NCBI GenBank assembly: GCA_028280915.1
Contig: JANQKX010000174.1
Location: 1-19,088 of the forward strand
Origin: Kiloniellaceae bacterium
GTDB lineage: Bacteria; Pseudomonadota; Alphaproteobacteria; Kiloniellales; Kiloniellaceae
Reading direction: 5' to 3'
Length of the DNA: 19,088 nt
Shown: piece by piece, positions 1-7,073 of the stretch
How the letters are laid out: each line of letters opens with the position of its first letter
Numbering within the stretch: the first letter of the stretch is position 1
Translations under genes and position numbers: made by a program
Notes under the pieces: model-generated
What the model saw: only the letters and a program-made list of their open reading frames with translations
The model's database searches: none
What the model was told of the DNA's origin: nothing

Positions 1-1572
1 GAAAGGCGCGTGGATGAAGTGGGGGATGTAGGCCCAGTAGTGCCGGTAGTCACCCTCCAAACGGATCGCCGGACCCAGGCTATCCTTTTGAGTTTCCAGC
101 CAAATTTCACCCAGCCGGTCGGGCAGCAGCTCGCCCAAGCGCCGTTCGCCGTGCACCCTTTCCTCGAAGCTGAACATGGCCACCTGACGCACCACGGTGT
201 TCAACATGTCCTCCACCTTGCCGGCCAGGAGGGCCTTACGCCGGGCCGGACCCTTTTCCTCGGCGAGCAGGGACTGGAACACCAGCATTTCGCCGAACAC
301 CGAGGCGGTTTCCGCCAAGGTGAGCGGCGTGCCGCTCATCAGGGCGCCCTGGCTCCCGGCCAGGACCTGGTGCACCCCGTGGCCCAGTTCGTGGGCCAGG
401 GTCATGACGTCGCGGGTCCGGCCCTGGTAGTTCAGCAGCAAATAGGGGTGGGCCGAGGGCACGGTGGGATGGGCAAAGGCCCCCGGAGATTTGCCCGGCC
501 GCACGGGCACGTCGATCCAGCCGCCGTCGAAAAAGCGCGCGCCGATCTCCGCCATATCCCCGGAAAAGGCCTCATAGGCGGTGAGAACACGATGACGTGC
601 CGATGACCAAGGGATGACTTTTTGATCCTCTTCGGGGAGGGGAGCGTTACGATCCCAGTACGCCAGCCGGTCTTGCCCGAACCATTTCGCCTTGAGGGCA
701 TAATAGCGGTGGGACAGCCGCGGGTGGGCACCGCGCACGGCGCTGACCAGGGCGTCGACCACCTCGTCCTCGACCAGATTGGCCAGGTTGCGGGACGACA
801 CGGGCCGTGCAAAGCCGCGCCAGCTGTCCTCGATCTCCTTGTCCTTGGCCAGGGTGTTGGTGATCAGGGCAAAAACCCGCTGATTTTCCCCCAGTACCTG
901 TCCCAGGCTCTTGGCGGCCGCTTCCCGCACCTTAGCATCGCTGTCGGTCAGACGGTTCAAGATTTCCGCCGAGGTGAGCTGCTCGTCGGCCATGGGAAAG
1001 CGCAAGGCGGCCATGGTCTCGTCGAACAGGCGGTTCCAGGCCGCCGCGCCGGTAACGTGCTTTTCGTGCAGCAAGCGCTCGGCTTCCTCGGACAGCTGGT
1101 GGGGCCGGAAGGCGCGCTGGTCCCGAAGCCAGGGCTCGTAGCGGGCAAAGGCGGGCGCCTGGAGCATTTCCGCCAACTGGTCATCCTCCAGCTGATTGAT
1201 CTCCAAACCGAAAAACAGCAGGTCCGTGGAGATGCGGGTGAGCTGCTCTTGGATTTCCTGATAGAACTGGGCCACCTTGGGATCGCTCATATTGCCGGCA
1301 TAGACCAGCTGGGCATAGCTGCCGATGCGGCCCAGGGTCTCCTGCAGGGCCTCGTAGGCGGCCACCGCCTCGGCCATCTGGGCACCCGTCAGCCCGGGAA
1401 GCTTGCCCTGGTATTGCGCCTTGAAGGCCTGGGCCTTGTCCGCGCTGGCGTTCAGATCGCCTTTCAGCTCCTTCGAATCAGGCGCCGGGTAGAGGTCGGT
1501 CAGATCCCAGGCGGGCAGTTCGCCCAAATTTTCATCGGTTAGACTGTGGGAAGAAACGGCAAACGACATCAT
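1..1572 (-). CDS. pepF: Oligoendopeptidase F, M3 family zinc metallopeptidase (3' end missing)
   Basis: Cytoplasmic zinc peptidase that cleaves short peptides. The minus-strand frame is open from a double ATG at 1572/1569 to the window edge, giving 524 codons without a stop. The family is usually about 600 residues, so roughly the last 70-80 are missing. The zinc motif HELGH begins at residue 394 (bases 379-393), in the context LAHELGHGVHQ. It is followed by LAETASVFGEML, which supplies the third (Glu) ligand expected in M3 peptidases. The N-terminal part is helical and matches the PepF lid domain (WDLTDLYP start). AAGG lies 4 bases before the first ATG and 7 before the second, so the second (1569) may be the true start. 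The gene is divergent from the acyl-CoA ligase gene. The family call is firm; the physiological substrate is unknown. Confidence 0.93.
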   Translation of the reverse strand, partial: MMSFAVSSHSLTDENLGELPAWDLTDLYPAPDSKELKGDLNASADKAQAFKAQYQGKLPGLTGAQMAEAVAAYEALQETLGRIGSYAQLVYAGNMSDPKVAQFYQEIQEQLTRISTDLLFFGLEINQLEDDQLAEMLQAPAFARYEPWLRDQRAFRPHQLSEEAERLLHEKHVTGAAAWNRLFDETMAALRFPMADEQLTSAEILNRLTDSDAKVREAAAKSLGQVLGENQRVFALITNTLAKDKEIEDSWRGFARPVSSRNLANLVEDEVVDALVSAVRGAHPRLSHRYYALKAKWFGQDRLAYWDRNAPLPEEDQKVIPWSSARHRVLTAYEAFSGDMAEIGARFFDGGWIDVPVRPGKSPGAFAHPTVPSAHPYLLLNYQGRTRDVMTLAHELGHGVHQVLAGSQGALMSGTPLTLAETASVFGEMLVFQSLLAEEKGPARRKALLAGKVEDMLNTVVRQVAMFSFEERVHGERRLGELLPDRLGEIWLETQKDSLGPAIRLEGDYRHYWAYIPHFIHAPF

Positions 1573-1737
1573 CTATCCTTATCTATCCTTGTAACGGCTG
1601 CCGGCGGACGGCGGGAGCCAGGGCCATAAAACTTGTCTCGCAAGCATATAGTTTGCACAGTCAAGTTGGCCAACGATAAAGCCAACGCAAGAGGTGCCGC
1701 CCCGAAACAGGGCCGGACGGCACCAGGGAGGACTTGA
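1573..1737. promoter_or_regulatory. Divergent intergenic region, pepF / acyl-CoA ligase
   Basis: This 165-bp gap must hold the promoters of both divergent genes. It contains a perfect 10-bp palindrome, GTTGGCCAAC, at 1665-1674. It also has a shorter imperfect inverted repeat, GCAAGC...GTTTGC, around 1640-1656. These could be an operator, for example for a fatty-acid-responsive regulator, but no known consensus was recognised. Candidate -35/-10 hexamers are weak in both directions. Confidence 0.35.
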
Positions 1738-3564
1738 ATGGATTACCAGGCTTGGAACAACTTGCCGGAAATGTTTTTTGACCGGGCCGCGGCCAATGGG
1801 TCGCAGGATTTCTTGTGGGTCAAGAAAGCGGGCCACTATGCGCCCGTCCCCTGGAATACCTGCCTGGAGGAAGTGAAGGCCCTGTCCCGCGGCCTGCGCC
1901 ACTTGGGGCTCAGCCGGGGCGACCGGGTGGTGATCCTGTCGGAAAATCGGCCGGAATGGCTGATCGCCGACGTGGCTATCATGGCCGCGGGCGGCATCAG
2001 CGTGCCCGCCTATACCACCAATACGGTCGGTGACAACCGGCACATCCTGACCCATTCGGGCGCCGAGGGGGTCATCGTCTCCAACGCCGCCTTGGCTGAG
2101 AAGGTGCTGCCCGCGGCGCGGGAGAGCCAGGACTGCCGCTGGGTCATCACCTTAGAGGATTTAGGGGACGATTTAGGAGAGGATTTGAACGGGGCCGATG
2201 GCTCCGGCGAAGGCGTTGCGGTGCATTCCTGGGCCGACGTTCTGGCCGCCGGCACCGACATGCCCGACGACGTGGCGGAGGTCGCCGCCCAGGCCCGGCG
2301 GCACGACGTGGCCTGCTTCATCTACACCTCGGGGACCGGGGGCGTACCCAAAGGGGTGATGCTCACTCATGGCGGCATCCTGGCCAACTGTCACGGCGCC
2401 CATCACCTCTTGGAACAGATCGGCCTGGGCGATGAGGTGTTTTTGTCCTTCCTGCCCCTCTCCCACTCCTATGAACACACCGCGGGGCAGTTTTTCCCCA
2501 TGGCCATCTCGGCCCAGATCTACTACGCCGAATCCGTCGACCAGTTGCTGGGCAATCTCTCCGAGGTGCGCCCAACCATCATGACCGCGGTGCCCCGGCT
2601 TTATGAATCCATGTACCAGCGCATTTCCCGCCAGCTGCAAAAGGAAAAGCCGTTCAAGCAAAAGCTTTTCCAGAAGACCGAGGAACTGGGCCACAAAAAA
2701 GCGCAAGACCCGGGTAGTCTGAGCTTGGTTGAAAAGCTGATCGACCTGGTTCTGGACCGTTTGGTCCGGGACAAGGTGCGCGCCCGCTTCGGCGGCCGGT
2801 TGAAGGCCATGGTCTCCGGCGGGGCCGCGCTAAACCCGGACATCGGGCATTACTTCACCGCCCTGGGCCTGCGCATCCTGCAGGGCTATGGCCAGACCGA
2901 GGCCTCGCCGGTCGTCTCGGCCAACCTGCCCAATAAGGTGAAGATGGAAACCGTGGGCCCGCCGCTGGACGGGGTTCAGGTCAAGATCGCCGAGGACGGG
3001 GAAATCCTGGTCGCCGGCGAACTGCTCATGAAGGGCTATTGGCGGGACCAGGAAGCAACCGACAAAACCATCGTGAACGGCTGGCTGCACACGGGCGACG
3101 TGGGGCAGATGGACGCTGACGGCTATATCAAGATCACCGACCGGAAGAAGGACATCGTGGTGCTTTCCGGCGGCGACAACGTGTCCCCGGCCCGGGTGGA
3201 ATCCTTCCTGACCCTGCAGACCCAGATCGAGCAGGCCATGGTGATCGGCGACAAACGGCCCTATCTGGTGGCCATCATCGTGCCGGATAAGGATTTCCTG
3301 CGCGAATGGGCCAGAAAGGCCGGCAAGAGCCACCACCTGGCCGAAGTGGCCAATGACCCGGACTTGCGGAAAGCCCTGCAAGCCAGCGTGGATGATGTGA
3401 ACGCCGATCTGGCCCCGCTGGAAAAAGTGCGCCGCTTCATGATCGCGGACGAGCCCTTCACCACGGAAAACGAAATGGCCACCCCGACCCTGAAAATCCG
3501 CCGCCACAAGGTCAAAGCCCGTTACGGGGACGCCATGGAAGCGCTTTATGGAAAGGGGAAGTAG
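1738..3564 (+). CDS. Long-chain acyl-CoA synthetase (AMP-forming)
   Basis: Activates long-chain fatty acids to acyl-CoA using ATP, the entry step to beta-oxidation or phospholipid synthesis. The 608-residue product carries all the ANL-superfamily landmarks. These are the P-loop YTSGTGGVPKG from residue 196, the GYGQTE motif at 383-388, TGD at 452-454, the hinge DRKKD at 468-472, and the C-terminal catalytic Lys at about 586 in TPTLKIRR. The length is normal for the FadD15/FAA1-like branch, which is longer than E. coli FadD. A strong ribosome site GGGAGG lies 6 bases before the ATG. Residues 140-151 form an acidic EDLG-DDLG-EDLN repeat encoded by three 12-bp units (2155-2190), with TTA codons unusual for this GC-rich gene. 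The last 234 bp are repeated at 5680-5913. The chain-length preference cannot be read from the sequence. Confidence 0.95.
   Translation: MDYQAWNNLPEMFFDRAAANGSQDFLWVKKAGHYAPVPWNTCLEEVKALSRGLRHLGLSRGDRVVILSENRPEWLIADVAIMAAGGISVPAYTTNTVGDNRHILTHSGAEGVIVSNAALAEKVLPAARESQDCRWVITLEDLGDDLGEDLNGADGSGEGVAVHSWADVLAAGTDMPDDVAEVAAQARRHDVACFIYTSGTGGVPKGVMLTHGGILANCHGAHHLLEQIGLGDEVFLSFLPLSHSYEHTAGQFFPMAISAQIYYAESVDQLLGNLSEVRPTIMTAVPRLYESMYQRISRQLQKEKPFKQKLFQKTEELGHKKAQDPGSLSLVEKLIDLVLDRLVRDKVRARFGGRLKAMVSGGAALNPDIGHYFTALGLRILQGYGQTEASPVVSANLPNKVKMETVGPPLDGVQVKIAEDGEILVAGELLMKGYWRDQEATDKTIVNGWLHTGDVGQMDADGYIKITDRKKDIVVLSGGDNVSPARVESFLTLQTQIEQAMVIGDKRPYLVAIIVPDKDFLREWARKAGKSHHLAEVANDPDLRKALQASVDDVNADLAPLEKVRRFMIADEPFTTENEMATPTLKIRRHKVKARYGDAMEALYGKGK
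3331..3564 (+). repeat. Direct repeat copy 1: 3' end of the acyl-CoA ligase gene
   Basis: This is the intact copy of a 234-bp direct repeat covering codons 532 to stop of the ligase gene. The other copy is at 5680-5913. I count 12 mismatches by eye (about 95% identity) and no gaps. Similarity falls away after the stop codon on the right, and within about 10 bp of the left end. Confidence 0.9.
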
Positions 3565-3788
3565 GTGCCAGCCGTGTGTGCGCCGACCCATATGTTTTGG
3601 CGATTGCGCCGATGCTGTTAACAAACTCTAATGGGTCATTGCAAGAACCATCAGCAGGAAAGGATTCGTTTTGCCTCATTGCGGCTTGAGCTGGGCTTTA
3701 TCCCCTATGAATATATTTGCTCATCCTGATCAAATGAACCATCACAACTCAGTCTTAGCCCTGACTGGCAAGGCTTGGAGCATCGCCC
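3565..3788. other. Gap with no confident gene
   Basis: This is the left flank of the AT-richer block. The only coding hint is a 32-codon plus-strand frame at 3631-3729 (ATG to TGA) ending in a plausible-looking LRLELGFIPYEYICSS. It has no ribosome site, and an in-frame TAA lies just upstream at 3619-3621, so it may be the remnant tail of a lost gene. A GC-rich inverted repeat, GCCCTG...CAAGGC, at 3758-3774 lies just past the 43-codon gene on the minus strand and could end its transcript. It has one G-T pair and no T-run. Confidence 0.4.
3597..3612. terminator. Weak hairpin downstream of the acyl-CoA ligase
   Basis: TTGGCG, loop ATTG, CGCCGA: a 6-bp stem with one G-T wobble, 33 bases after the ligase stop. 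No T-run follows, so it may be a poor or Rho-aided terminator, or chance. Confidence 0.25.
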
Positions 3789-3920
3789 TTAAGAATTCCA
3801 AGCGACAGTATACAAATCGTCATCCTGCTTGGTGACAGTAATTTCAGTGGCTCCTGCCAAAAGTGCTTGCTCAACAATAGCCGTAACTCTGTTTTGCGGC
3901 ACATCGTTCAACGCGGGCAT
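3789..3920 (-). CDS. Small conserved-looking protein of 43 residues, downstream of the lipoprotein gene
   Basis: An ATG at 3920 opens 43 codons ending in TAA (3789-3791). The start is convincing: GAGGAG sits 7 bases upstream, only a few bases after the lipoprotein stop, so the two genes are probably co-transcribed. The product begins MPALNDVPQNRV, has an amphipathic helix (TAIVEQALLAGA), and then an alternating stretch ITVTKQDDDLYTVAW that should form a beta hairpin. That gives a compact helix-strand-strand layout with no signal peptide or membrane segment, so it is predicted to stay in the cytoplasm. The function is unknown and I cannot name a family. The strong ribosome site and sensible composition argue for a real gene; the short length argues for caution. 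Confidence 0.62.
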   Translation of the reverse strand: MPALNDVPQNRVTAIVEQALLAGATEITVTKQDDDLYTVAWNS

Positions 3921-3933
3921 TGGTTTAACTCCT

Positions 3934-5271
3934 CTACGAACAAGGGATAGGAAGGTCGTTGATGGCACGGTCTTGCAACGAAGTATTGCTGCTATAGATA
4001 AAGATCACTCGATCCAGGTTGTCGGCGTTCGTTGCAAGCCAAGCATCCAACCGCTTGCCATTATTGACAGGGTCGGCTTTGACCCATGCGGCGATGCAAT
4101 CACTTTGATTGCTGGTGCGAAATTGATAAACTTGCTGCTGCTCCGCTGTTCGTTTTTGTTCCGCTAAGAATGCTTCTCTGACAACTGATTTGCAGAAATC
4201 AAACATATCGGGAAACTCTGATTTACTCTTCAAATTGGATAAAATTGCCATACAATAGTCCTGAACGTACGTCTTTTGGGTAACCGAGAAGACGATGTTC
4301 TGTACTGCGTTGGCAATTGCTTCCGTGGATGCATCGTTTAACTTGTCGCGATCTGCCAAGGCAGCAAAAGATGTACCGGACATGGTGCTTGCAGCGGCTG
4401 TCGTTGCCGCAGAGTCCTGAGCATCCTGAAGCGCTGCCACTCGGTCTTGCGCGGCCTTTAGTATCTGCTCGCGCTGCAATCTGATCTGTTCGGTAACACC
4501 GACATCTCGTTCCGCGGCGGCTAAGGCTCGGTTCGCCTTTTCCAGCCGGGATTCTGCAGCCTTTGCCGCAGCGGAATCGGCCTCCGCGGCATTTAAAGCT
4601 TCATTCGCAGCCTCTTGTTCCTGCTTCGCTTCGGCTTTTTTCCCTTCAGCCTCGGCTTTTTTTGCCATCGCCTCTTCCAAACGCTCTTGTGCGCGTTCCT
4701 CTTGTTTGAGGGCTGCACTCAAAAGGTCGGCCGTTGCCGCCATAACGGCCGTCGCATCGGCTGAGGTCGAGGTCGTCAGCGCGGCTTGTTGAGCGACCAC
4801 TGCGCCGGTCAGCTGTTCGATGGCCAAAATGGCCGCGGTCAGGTCCTGGCTCCGACTCAGTAGTGTCATGACCTCTGCGTCCCCAAGTTGACCGTTTGCG
4901 TAGGCTTCGCACATGCGGTACAGAGCATCCCGCATGAGGGTAATCGATTGGGTGCGTAGGCCAACGCTTGCCGCCGTTGAATTTCCGCCGCCGGCGGCCG
5001 ATATCGCCCCTTGTGTGGGTGCACTTGCGCTGATGCCGACCGCGGCCGCAAAGGCGGCCAGGGCATCAGGGCTTGGTTCAGAGCAAAACTTACCAGCGTT
5101 GTTCACCACCAAAAGGCGTTGCTGGATGTCCAAATGGACCGCTTTGCCCTCTTGACTCGGAAGCGTTGTTTGCCGTCCGATCGTGTTCATGTTGGCGCAA
5201 CCAGTCACTGCAAGTATTGTGGCAGCGAGCCCGGAACAAATCAGAATTTTCGCACTTTTCGAATTTGCCAT
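3934..5271 (-). CDS. Uncharacterised lipoprotein with a long coiled coil
   Basis: A 445-residue secreted lipoprotein. The N-terminus is a classic lipoprotein signal: basic residues, a hydrophobic stretch, then AVTGC with the lipidated Cys at 25 followed by Ala, which would favour outer-membrane sorting. Domains in order are: residues 40-165, including a GLRTQSITLMRDALYRMCEAY block; a Glu/Lys/Ala-rich coiled coil at about 186-285; and a C-terminal domain at about 315-445. Six Cys after the lipid anchor (63, 121, 340, 360, 392, 444) could form periplasmic disulfides. GGGAG lies about 9 bases before the ATG, and a near-consensus promoter lies about 100 bp upstream. I recall similar lipoproteins with the LRTQSITLMRDALYR block in other proteobacteria, but I know of no assigned function. 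It is followed by the 43-residue gene. Confidence 0.85.
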   Translation of the reverse strand: MANSKSAKILICSGLAATILAVTGCANMNTIGRQTTLPSQEGKAVHLDIQQRLLVVNNAGKFCSEPSPDALAAFAAAVGISASAPTQGAISAAGGGNSTAASVGLRTQSITLMRDALYRMCEAYANGQLGDAEVMTLLSRSQDLTAAILAIEQLTGAVVAQQAALTTSTSADATAVMAATADLLSAALKQEERAQERLEEAMAKKAEAEGKKAEAKQEQEAANEALNAAEADSAAAKAAESRLEKANRALAAAERDVGVTEQIRLQREQILKAAQDRVAALQDAQDSAATTAAASTMSGTSFAALADRDKLNDASTEAIANAVQNIVFSVTQKTYVQDYCMAILSNLKSKSEFPDMFDFCKSVVREAFLAEQKRTAEQQQVYQFRTSNQSDCIAAWVKADPVNNGKRLDAWLATNADNLDRVIFIYSSNTSLQDRAINDLPIPCS

Positions 5272-5679
5272 CCGCGGCGCCTCCCACCAAATTAGGCCTC
5301 ACCAAAGGTTAGGTATAAGATACTTTTATAATTAAAAAAGCGATTTACCATCACTTCAGATAGTGAAAATTATGAAACAATTATCATTCGCAGTCAATAG
5401 ATGAGGGAAATTTTGGACAGTTTTAAAATTTTTGCGATACATCTGAGAGTTAATTCGATACGCACTGGGAACTAGTGTTTAAGCTTTCACATGCTCGAAA
5501 AACTCCGTCGCAAAACTCGCTACCTACGGACGTTAGGATTTTTTGATTACGTATATCTTTTGTATCAAAACGCATCTTAGATTTATGTCTATATCGATTT
5601 TTGCGAATTTGAGATCGTTTCCTCGGGCTATCCGCCTGATGAAAAGAATGGCTCAGATCTGTTCGGAAAAGGAAAGAAT
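5272..5679. other. AT-rich gap with no gene seen apart from the lipoprotein promoter
   Basis: These 408 bp are clearly AT-richer than the flanking metabolic genes. Apart from the promoter at 5369-5397 I see no supported gene, RNA or terminator. A short frame is open from 5581 into the ligase fragment that follows. It has no usable start and no similarity to the ligase before about 5671. A weak element, CCTA...TAGG followed by a T-run, lies at about 5524-5544 and could be a minor terminator. Confidence 0.5.
5369..5397 (-). promoter_or_regulatory. Sigma-70-type promoter for the lipoprotein gene
   Basis: Reading the minus strand: -35 TTGACT (5392-5397), a 17-base spacer, and -10 CATAAT (5369-5374). 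Each hexamer matches consensus at 5 of 6 positions and the spacing is optimal. Transcription would begin near 5362, leaving a leader of about 90 bases before the lipoprotein ATG at 5271. It is the best promoter seen in the window. Confidence 0.6.
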
Positions 5680-5913
5680 CACCACCTGGCCGAGGTGGCT
5701 AATGACTCGGACTTGCGGAAAGCCCTGCACGCCAGCGTGGATGATGTGAACGCCGACTTGGCCCCGCTGGAAAAAGTGCGCCGCTTCATGATAGCGGACG
5801 AGCCCTTCACCACGGAAAACGAAATGGCCACCCCGACCCTCAAAATCCGCCGCCACAAGGTCAATGCCCGTTACGGGGACGCCATGGAGGCGCTTTACGA
5901 AAAGGGGAAGTAG
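5680..5913 (+). pseudogene. Truncated second copy of an acyl-CoA ligase gene (3' end only)
   Basis: These 234 bp match the last 77 codons and stop of the intact ligase gene at 3331-3564 with 12 substitutions and no frameshift. Eight substitutions are silent and four change residues (P to S, Q to H, K to N, G to E). The catalytic Lys of TPTLKIRR is kept. There is no N-terminal domain, start codon, ribosome site or promoter, so it cannot encode a working enzyme. The excess of silent changes suggests the fragment spent most of its history as part of a functional gene and lost its 5' part recently. It ends 21 bp before the convergent epimerase gene. Confidence 0.85.
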
Positions 5914-5918
5914 GCGAC

Positions 5919-5931
5919 CCCGCGGTGCGGG
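5919..5931. terminator. Hairpin downstream of the epimerase gene
   Basis: CCCGC, loop GGT, GCGGG: a perfect 5-bp GC stem 3 bp beyond the epimerase stop (minus strand). It also lies just after the ligase fragment (plus strand). No adjacent T-run. Confidence 0.3.
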
Positions 5932-5934
5932 CCT

Positions 5935-6915
5935 CTATACCCCGTAGTGGGCGCGGTACCACTTTACGAAGCGGGGCAGGCCTTCTTCGATGGCGGTTTT
6001 GGGCTCGAAGCCGAAGTCGCGCTGGCTGGCCCCGATGTCGGCGTAGGTTTCGTGCACGTCGCCGAGCTGCATGGGGGCCATGATCTTGACCGCGTCGCGG
6101 CCGCAGGCCTGTTCCAGGACGGAGATGAAGTGGCCCAGGGTTTCGCTTTTGTGGTTGCCCAGGTTGTAGATGTTGTGGGGCGGCCGGCCCTCCTCGGCCA
6201 CGGGCGGCTTGGCCATCACGGCGGTGATGCCGGCGATGATGTCGTCGATGTAGGTGAAGTCCCGGCGCATGTCGCCGTGGTTGAAGACCTTGATCTCCCG
6301 ACCCTCGAAGATGTTCTTGGTGAAGCTGAAGTAGGCCATGTCCGGCCGGCCCCAGGGGCCGTAGACCGTGAAAAAGCGCAGGCCCGTCAGGGGCAGGCCG
6401 TAAAGCCCGGCATAGGTGGTTGACATGAGTTCCACCGAGCGCTTGGTGGCGGCGTAGAGGGAGACCGGGTTTTCCACCGGGTCGCCCACCGCAAAGGGGA
6501 TCTTTTTGTTGCCGCCGTAAACCGAAGACGAGGAGGCGTAGACGAAGTGGGTCAGTTTTTCCCAGCGCCGCGCCGCCTCCATGAGCACCACCTGGCTCAT
6601 CACGTTGGCATCCACGTAGGCGTAAGGGTTCTCCAGGGAATAGCGCACGCCCGCCTGGGCAGCCAAATGGACCACGGTGGAGATATCCGGATGGGCCTCG
6701 GCCAGGGCACCGACCGCTTCCCGGTCCGACAGCTCGATACGCTGAAAGGCAAAGCCGTTGCGGCCCTGCAACTGGGCCAGGCGGGCTTCCTTGAGCGCTG
6801 GGTCGTAGTAGTCGTTGAGGTTATCCACCCCCAAGACCTTGTCACCCCGGTCCAAGAGGGCCTGGGAGAGGTGAAAGCCGATAAAGCCGGCCGCGCCGGT
6901 AACGAGTATGGTCAT
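5935..6915 (-). CDS. NAD-dependent epimerase, probable UDP-glucuronate 4-epimerase
   Basis: A cytoplasmic extended short-chain dehydrogenase of 326 residues that probably interconverts UDP-glucuronate and UDP-galacturonate for capsule, O-antigen or other surface polysaccharide. The NAD-binding TGAAGFIG is at 6-13 and the catalytic YxxxK is Y154/K158 (YAATK), with the SSS motif at 128-130. The segment DNLNDYYDPALKEARL and the run RFFTVYGPWGRPDMA are typical of the UDP-glucuronate epimerase branch rather than GalE. The family length is normal. The start at 6915 gives the Rossmann motif its expected position, but no clear ribosome site precedes it. The next gene upstream on this strand is the sulfatase, 158 bp away. 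Substrate assignment within the family is moderately sure; a related UDP-sugar is possible. Confidence 0.88.
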   Translation of the reverse strand: MTILVTGAAGFIGFHLSQALLDRGDKVLGVDNLNDYYDPALKEARLAQLQGRNGFAFQRIELSDREAVGALAEAHPDISTVVHLAAQAGVRYSLENPYAYVDANVMSQVVLMEAARRWEKLTHFVYASSSSVYGGNKKIPFAVGDPVENPVSLYAATKRSVELMSTTYAGLYGLPLTGLRFFTVYGPWGRPDMAYFSFTKNIFEGREIKVFNHGDMRRDFTYIDDIIAGITAVMAKPPVAEEGRPPHNIYNLGNHKSETLGHFISVLEQACGRDAVKIMAPMQLGDVHETYADIGASQRDFGFEPKTAIEEGLPRFVKWYRAHYGV

Positions 6916-7073
6916 GTCAATGCCGCTTCGCTGCTTGGGGGGCGCGGGGCCCGATGGATAACGCAGGTGTTCAAGGGTCAGTTATGCATTGTTTGGGTTA
7001 AGACAATGCTATTGATAAGGCTATTGAAAAGGGCGCGCCGAGACTCCCAGCGGGCTCGAGGCAAGGGGGCGGG
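6916..7073. promoter_or_regulatory. Epimerase upstream region with inverted and tandem repeats
   Basis: GCATTGT...ACAATGC is a perfect 7-bp inverted repeat with a 10-bp loop at 6986-7009. It is followed immediately by a tandem 12-bp repeat, CTATTGATAAGG then CTATTGAAAAGG (7009-7032), with one mismatch. The elements lie 70-120 bp upstream of the epimerase start. That position suits an operator or leader hairpin. No clear -35/-10 pair was found. Confidence 0.4.

Noticed and set aside
622..1542. 306-codon plus-strand frame opposite pepF
   Set aside because: Antisense shadow of a gene with a clear HELGH zinc site; no recognisable domain.
3829..4167. 112-codon plus-strand frame
   Set aside because: Overlaps both the lipoprotein 3' end and the 43-codon gene on the other strand, lacks a ribosome site, and shows no recognisable domain.
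3331..5913. Insertion sequence or composite transposon bounded by the 234-bp repeats
   Set aside because: The repeats are coding sequence of a ligase and direct, not inverted; there is no transposase or integrase between them.
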